Assembly (NCBI GenBank): GCA_947474755.1
Contig: CANJJE010000016.1
Location: 1 to 52,349 of the forward strand
Direction: 5' to 3'
Source of the DNA: Burkholderiales bacterium
Lineage (GTDB): Bacteria > Pseudomonadota > Gammaproteobacteria > Burkholderiales > Burkholderiaceae_C
Length of the DNA: 52,349 nt
The notes below the pieces were generated by a model. The model was not told the DNA's origin, did not search any database, and saw only the letters and a list, made by a program, of their open reading frames with translations. The position numbers and the translations under genes were made by a program. This document shows, one piece after another, positions 48,419-52,349 of the stretch (its first letter is position 1; each line of letters starts with the position of its first letter).

Positions 48419-49167
48419 TTCGCTTGAAGCATGGCGGCGCGGCGACGCTGCTCGTCGTCAACACGGGTGGCGATGGCAGCGGCAAGCACGCCCGAGTCCA
48501 GCCCGAAATGCATCGGCGCGAGGACGACATGCGCACCCATGCTGCGGCGGTTCCTGTCGAAGAGCTTGAGCGCATTCGGCCTTCGCGCGGCCGGGGTCAC
48601 CGGGACCACGCCCTCATCTGCGATGGCGAGACCAACGAAGGGGACACCGGCGGACTCGAATTCAGCAACGCGGACGATGTTTCCCCAGGCGACCTGATAC
48701 TGGAAGCCGCCCTCGCCCACCGTCAGGCCGGCGGGATCGAATTGCAGGAAGCGCTGGCGCAGCTTTCCTGCAGCGATCATGCCGAGCAGCCAGAGGCCGG
48801 CAGCACCCATGACGACCGCGCAAGCTTGAGCCAGCCAGGGCACGGGTGCGGCGAGGAAGGCCGCGGCGACCACCGTCAGCCCGATGCTGAGTACCAGCAT
48901 GTAGGCACCGGCGGCGCGAATGGGCACGCCCTCGACCACGTCGACGCGCGTGGCCTGGAACTGCCGCCGCCGCAGCTTGTGCAGCAACGTCGTCCCGCCC
49001 ACCAGCGCGCAAAGCGCGAAGAACGCCAACCCGGCCCAGGCCATGCGGTCAGCGGGGTTCGTGTACAGCATGAACACCGCGGCGACGCAAAACAGCAGGC
49101 AGACGACCGGCATGGCCCAGTCCAGCAGTCCAGGCCCCGGCCCGTCTCTGCGCCCCACGCCGAACAT
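48415..49167 (-). CDS. Hypothetical four-helix membrane protein
   Basis: A 250-residue inner-membrane protein with two helical hairpins (about 17-35, 42-62, 86-107, 112-133) and a soluble C-terminal domain. In it, FDPAGLTVGEGGFQYQVAWGNIVRV resembles the strand-loop-strand of bacterial PH-like domains (an aromatic-W-x-x-I pattern). The function is unknown. It starts 20 bp after the upstream PEP-CTERM gene, so the two are likely co-transcribed. No clear Shine-Dalgarno is seen. Confidence 0.75.
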   Translation of the reverse strand: MFGVGRRDGPGPGLLDWAMPVVCLLFCVAAVFMLYTNPADRMAWAGLAFFALCALVGGTTLLHKLRRRQFQATRVDVVEGVPIRAAGAYMLVLSIGLTVVAAAFLAAPVPWLAQACAVVMGAAGLWLLGMIAAGKLRQRFLQFDPAGLTVGEGGFQYQVAWGNIVRVAEFESAGVPFVGLAIADEGVVPVTPAARRPNALKLFDRNRRSMGAHVVLAPMHFGLDSGVLAAAIATRVDDEQRRRAAMLQAK

Positions 49168-49187
49168 CTAGCCAGTGTTGTGGAGAT

Positions 49188-49961
49188 TCAGTCGGCGCGA
49201 CGGCGACGGGCCATGAAGCCAACAGCAAAGAGGCCGGCAGCCATCAGCGCATAGGTCTCGGGTTCGGGGACAGGCGCAGCGACTTCGATGGACCTCAGAG
49301 CGTAATCAGACTGGTTGTTGCACGCGCCTTGTCCACAGGTGCCGGTGACGGCGGTGAAATCCAGCGACGTGATGCTCGCGTTGCCGAACGGGTTGCTGAC
49401 CCGCCAGGCGCCGCTGCTACCGTAAACGGCTGAAGCGCTGAAGGAGGGGGACTGGTAGAGCGCGGTGACCGAACTGGCCGCCAAAGAAAAACCGCCGACG
49501 GTCCAGATGGCGCTGTTCTGGCCGACCGCCTTCAATTGACCGACAAGCGAGCCACCACCGAAAAGGCTGGCAGTGATTTGAGCGATCTCGTTGACGTCAC
49601 CGTATTCCGGGCCGTCGAACAGAGCGATCAAGCTGAAACTGGTGAGCCGAACAGCCTTGGCAAAGCTGCCTTTCAGACTCTCCCCAATCTCGATCTCGTC
49701 GCCGGACCTGCCGCCGGTCAGACCTACGCCTGTGTAGCCCCCCATGGTCTTCTTCTGGAGTTTCTGGATGGAAGAGCCCGTCGTGAAGGTCACCGAATTG
49801 CCGAGCGGATTGATCGCCTCGGTATAGGTCTCCTGGCCGTTGGGGAAATCGGCGCCGAGAATGATGTTGTCGCTGGGGTTGGCGGCTGCTTGCGCCAACG
49901 ACGACACAGCGAGGGCGAGCGCTGTGACGGCGCTGGTGAGAATGTGATGAGGCGTGATCAT
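49188..49961 (-). CDS. PEP-CTERM sorting-domain protein
   Basis: A 257-residue exported protein. A signal peptide (helix about 9-26, LAQAAA) is followed by a beta-rich body typical of small extracellular PEP-CTERM proteins and the C-terminal VPEPETYALMAAGLFAVG plus ARRRR signal (from residue 231). Two cysteines (TCGQGAC) could make a disulfide. It shares only the sorting signal with the other PEP-CTERM protein in the window. Probably processed by an exosortase encoded elsewhere. Confidence 0.88.
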   Translation of the reverse strand: MITPHHILTSAVTALALAVSSLAQAAANPSDNIILGADFPNGQETYTEAINPLGNSVTFTTGSSIQKLQKKTMGGYTGVGLTGGRSGDEIEIGESLKGSFAKAVRLTSFSLIALFDGPEYGDVNEIAQITASLFGGGSLVGQLKAVGQNSAIWTVGGFSLAASSVTALYQSPSFSASAVYGSSGAWRVSNPFGNASITSLDFTAVTGTCGQGACNNQSDYALRSIEVAAPVPEPETYALMAAGLFAVGFMARRRRAD

Positions 49962-50177
49962 GGTGAAGTTCCGTTCAATCCAGGTTCGACGTCCGCCGAT
50001 GAACCCGTGAAAGAGACTTTAAGAATCGGCTCTCGAAGCTGCATCCCGCGAATCGGTGTCGCGCCGCATCCGGCGCGTGCGTCATTTCACGGTTTTCTCA
50101 ACGGCTTGTCGCCCGGGTACGCCAGCCCGATAAAGTTCTGGAAAGCGCGAGAAGCTTGGGTCGGTGTCCGCTGAACC

Positions 50178-50385
50178 GGCAGCAGCCCAGCCTGCATCCG
50201 GGCCAAGGTGGAGCACCCGTTCCGGGTCATCAAGCAGCAGTTCGCGGCACATGACGGTGCGCTACCGGGGTCTGGCCGACCTGTGGCTGGTGCGCGGCAA
50301 ATGCCAGGCTTGAGCTGAGTTGGCGCGGTGAGCTTGATCGGCAGAGCCCAATCACGGCGGTCGGGCAGTTCTGCAGACCTTGCCT
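50178..50385 (+). mobile_element. IS5-family transposase C-terminal relic with right end
   Basis: Bases 50178-50243 read IRAKVEHPFRVIKQQF, the highly conserved C-terminal segment of IS5-family transposases. After a frameshift, 50251-50313 continue MTVRYRGLA and then DLWLVRGKCQA to a TGA. The usual stretch (KNTAQ...ALSN) between GLA and LWLV is missing, about 14 codons. Bases 50364-50385 (CAGTTCTGCAGACCTTGCC and a CTAG) resemble an IS5-type terminal repeat plus target site. The remnant is therefore inactive. Confidence 0.6.
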
Positions 50386-51859
50386 AGAACAACTGGCCCT
50401 GCCCCTTGGGACTTCCCCGAGACGCACGGCGTCCGGATGACGTGGGCGGCAGGCCGCTCTTGCGCGAGCCGTGCTTGTCCTGGATGGCTTTGGCCTCTGC
50501 GTGAGCTTGGCTGGACTGGCGCAGGCCGTAGAGCCGCTCCTTGGCGGCACCAACGGCCTCGCGCTCGTTGACGATGGGCGCTGGATAAGCCGCGGTGCCC
50601 AGTTCCGGTACCCACTGCCGGATGTAGTGCCCTTCGGCGTCGTGATCGCGCGCCTGCTTGGCCGGCGAATAGATGCGCAGCGTGTTGATGCCCGTCGTGC
50701 CCGACTGCATCTGCATCTGGCTCCAGTGAATGCCGGGCTCGAAATCGAGGAACTGGCGCGCCAGAAACAGCCCCGGCTCGCGCCAGTGCAGCCACAGGTG
50801 GTACGACGCAAAACTGACCAGCATGGCGCGCATGCGGAAGTTAAGCCAACCGGTGGCACGCAACTGGCGCATGCAGGCATCGACCATCGGATAGCCGGTG
50901 CAGCCTTCGCACCAGGCCTGAAAGCGAACAGCATCCATCGGGCTGTCGTGAACACCATCACCCGGGCGCAGCCCGTCGACTGTTCGCGCCACATTGCGCC
51001 ACTCGATGGCAGGTTCGTCTTCAAGCTTCTGCATGAAGTGACAGTGCCAGCGCAGCCTGCTGGCAAAGCCGCGCAAGGCGTAGGCCAAATCGCGATCGGG
51101 CGTGCTGGCGATGCGCGCCTCGGTGGCCTGGTGCACGCAACGCATCGAGATCGTGCCGAAGGCCAGGTGCGCGCTCAGGCGGCTGCAGCCCTCGGCGGCG
51201 GTGAGCGGGCTGGACATCGCGCGGCGGTAGTCGCGGCCGCGGCCGCCGAGAAAGCTGTCCAGCACCGCCCACGCGGCACGCTCGCCGCCCGGTGGCAAGG
51301 GCGCGCAAGGATCGGGCAGACCCCATTCGCGCAGCGTGGGCACGGCCGCAGACTGCAGCCCAGTCACCGACCTGAAGCCGCTGGCCTCGGGTGCCTCAGG
51401 TGCATTCATGCGGCCTGCCCATCGGCCGGCCCAACCGATGCGCGAACGCAGGCGCCGCACCACGCCCGTTTGCGGTGACTCCAACCATTCAACACCCTGA
51501 CTGCGGCACCACTCGGCCACAGTCAAGTCGCGCGCAAAGCTCCATCCAGCGCCAGTTTCCTCGTGGCTCAGCAGATGGGTGAATGCGAACTCACGGCGCA
51601 GATCGTGCAGCACCTGAGGCATGGCGCCGCATCGAACCAGCAGCGGCAGCCCGCGATGCGCCAGATCGACCTTGAGTTGTGCCACGCAGTCCAGCAAGAA
51701 GGCGACGTGACGCGGGTCGCATTCAGGGCTGTCGAGCCATTGCGGCTCAATGACCACCAGACCCAGCGCGTTTTCAAAGCGCATCGCCTCGGCAAGCGGG
51801 GCATGGTCACGAGTGCGAAGGTCGCGCTTGAACCAGACCAGCGCCGCCGGACCCGTCAC
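50384..51859 (-). CDS. Cryptochrome/photolyase family protein (FAD-binding)
   Basis: A light-dependent DNA-repair or light-sensing flavoprotein, 491 residues from the GTG at 51859 ([19 protein letters not shown], the usual N-terminal photolyase start). The antenna-binding domain spans about 1-130; the FAD domain follows, with [32 protein letters not shown] and [16 protein letters not shown]. The loop reads [10 protein letters not shown] instead of the classic STGTDAAP of CPD photolyases, pointing to a divergent branch. The basic tail ([20 protein letters not shown]) is longer than in E. coli PhrB. The stop TAG touches the IS5 relic. Confidence 0.9.
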   Translation of the reverse strand: MTGPAALVWFKRDLRTRDHAPLAEAMRFENALGLVVIEPQWLDSPECDPRHVAFLLDCVAQLKVDLAHRGLPLLVRCGAMPQVLHDLRREFAFTHLLSHEETGAGWSFARDLTVAEWCRSQGVEWLESPQTGVVRRLRSRIGWAGRWAGRMNAPEAPEASGFRSVTGLQSAAVPTLREWGLPDPCAPLPPGGERAAWAVLDSFLGGRGRDYRRAMSSPLTAAEGCSRLSAHLAFGTISMRCVHQATEARIASTPDRDLAYALRGFASRLRWHCHFMQKLEDEPAIEWRNVARTVDGLRPGDGVHDSPMDAVRFQAWCEGCTGYPMVDACMRQLRATGWLNFRMRAMLVSFASYHLWLHWREPGLFLARQFLDFEPGIHWSQMQMQSGTTGINTLRIYSPAKQARDHDAEGHYIRQWVPELGTAAYPAPIVNEREAVGAAKERLYGLRQSSQAHAEAKAIQDKHGSRKSGLPPTSSGRRASRGSPKGQGQLF

Positions 51860-51923
51860 AGCATGTTCCGCACGAGGCAGGGCATCGGAATGGAGATCGG
51901 GGCGCGGGACACGTCCTGGCAGA

Positions 51924-52106
51924 TCACGACTCGGTTGCGGATGGCGGGCGCGGTTGTTTGGCCACACCAGCTGGGGCGGGCGCAGCGGCCGGCGACAGCG
52001 GCGCGCGGCACATCTTCTGACCGTCCCACTGCTGACCGCACCAGCAGCGGCCTTCGGCGTCGATGATGCAGGTACCGCTGCCACAGCAGCGTGGGTCTTC
52101 GCTCAT
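51924..52106 (-). CDS. Small cysteine-rich conserved protein
   Basis: A 60-residue product from an ATG at 52106 with a good AGGAG upstream. It starts [13 protein letters not shown] and then has [13 protein letters not shown], so six cysteines fall within residues 7-33, followed by a Pro/Ala-rich tail. The pattern suggests a small zinc or iron-sulfur binding module or a disulfide knot. I recognise no named family. It lies 64 bp before the photolyase start and may be in its transcript. Confidence 0.65.
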   Translation of the reverse strand: MSEDPRCCGSGTCIIDAEGRCWCGQQWDGQKMCRAPLSPAAAPAPAGVAKQPRPPSATES

Positions 52107-52349
52107 GCCTAACTCCTGGTAATCAATTCGAACGCTTGGGCGCCAGACTGCCAACGGCCGACATACGCACCCCCGGATCGAGGGAGCCCACGCCATTGAT
52201 GGGGTCGACTGACTCGGGCGAAATGGATGTTAACGATCGACCACAACTGGCTCACAAGGAGCCATCAATACTGACCTACCCCCCCGGGGGTTTCCCGACA
52301 GTTCGTTGATCGGCTTGCGAGGCTGGATCACGTCGGGCGCCGTCGAGTC

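Noticed and set aside
52091-52309. Plus-strand frame of 72 codons at the right edge
   Set aside because: No ribosome site, no family features, and it is antisense to the start of the cysteine-rich gene.

Overview
The window is 52 kb of GC-rich, densely coded DNA that looks like the chromosome of a beta-proteobacterium of the order Burkholderiales, probably near Rubrivivax, Leptothrix or Methylibium. This rests on gene content: lpxK-Trm112-kdsB-adk order, a hopanoid cluster, PEP-CTERM proteins, and a small eRF1-like protein typical of the order. I saw no tRNA, rRNA, CRISPR array or intact mobile element.

Region 1 (1-8.5 kb) is core housekeeping: isocitrate dehydrogenase, a DUF192 protein, iron superoxide dismutase, exonuclease VII large subunit, then a co-directional set of ExbB-like, ExbD-like, LpxK, Trm112-like, KdsB and adenylate kinase. 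Region 2 (8.6-11.1 kb, minus) is tonB-exbB-exbD-exbD behind a possible Fur site. Region 3 (11.3-19.7 kb, minus) is a tight, largely translationally coupled operon: small membrane protein, TadA, LD-carboxypeptidase and a complete oligopeptide-type ABC importer. Its makeup suggests uptake and trimming of murein peptides.

Region 4 (19.9-26.7 kb) is a hopanoid locus in two divergent arms: ispH-hpnH on minus and shc-hpnG-hpnO on plus. The plus arm continues into copC-copD and an orphan RND pump. No squalene-synthesis genes are present. Region 5 (31.7-37.2 kb) holds an SDR, a universal stress protein, an eRF1-like small protein, an L,D-transpeptidase converging on a MepK-like peptidase, and a DksA-like zinc-finger protein with a coupled small ORF. 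It reads as a stress and envelope block.

Region 6 (37.4-50 kb) is accessory surface biology: two different membrane-fusion/FtsX/ATPase ABC systems flank a polysaccharide pyruvyl transferase and a cysteine-rich PEP-CTERM protein. A second PEP-CTERM protein lies beyond them, with a four-helix membrane protein. Region 7 (50.2-52.3 kb) has a decayed IS5-type transposase end that seems to stop at the 3' end of a photolyase/cryptochrome gene, a 60-residue cysteine-rich protein, and an uncharacterised right edge.

No single radically new system stands out. The best leads are the LdcA/TadA peptide-import operon with its unusual OppA and OppC architecture, the six-cysteine PEP-CTERM protein, the small cysteine-rich protein, the hopanoid-CopCD-RND linkage and the IS5 relic.
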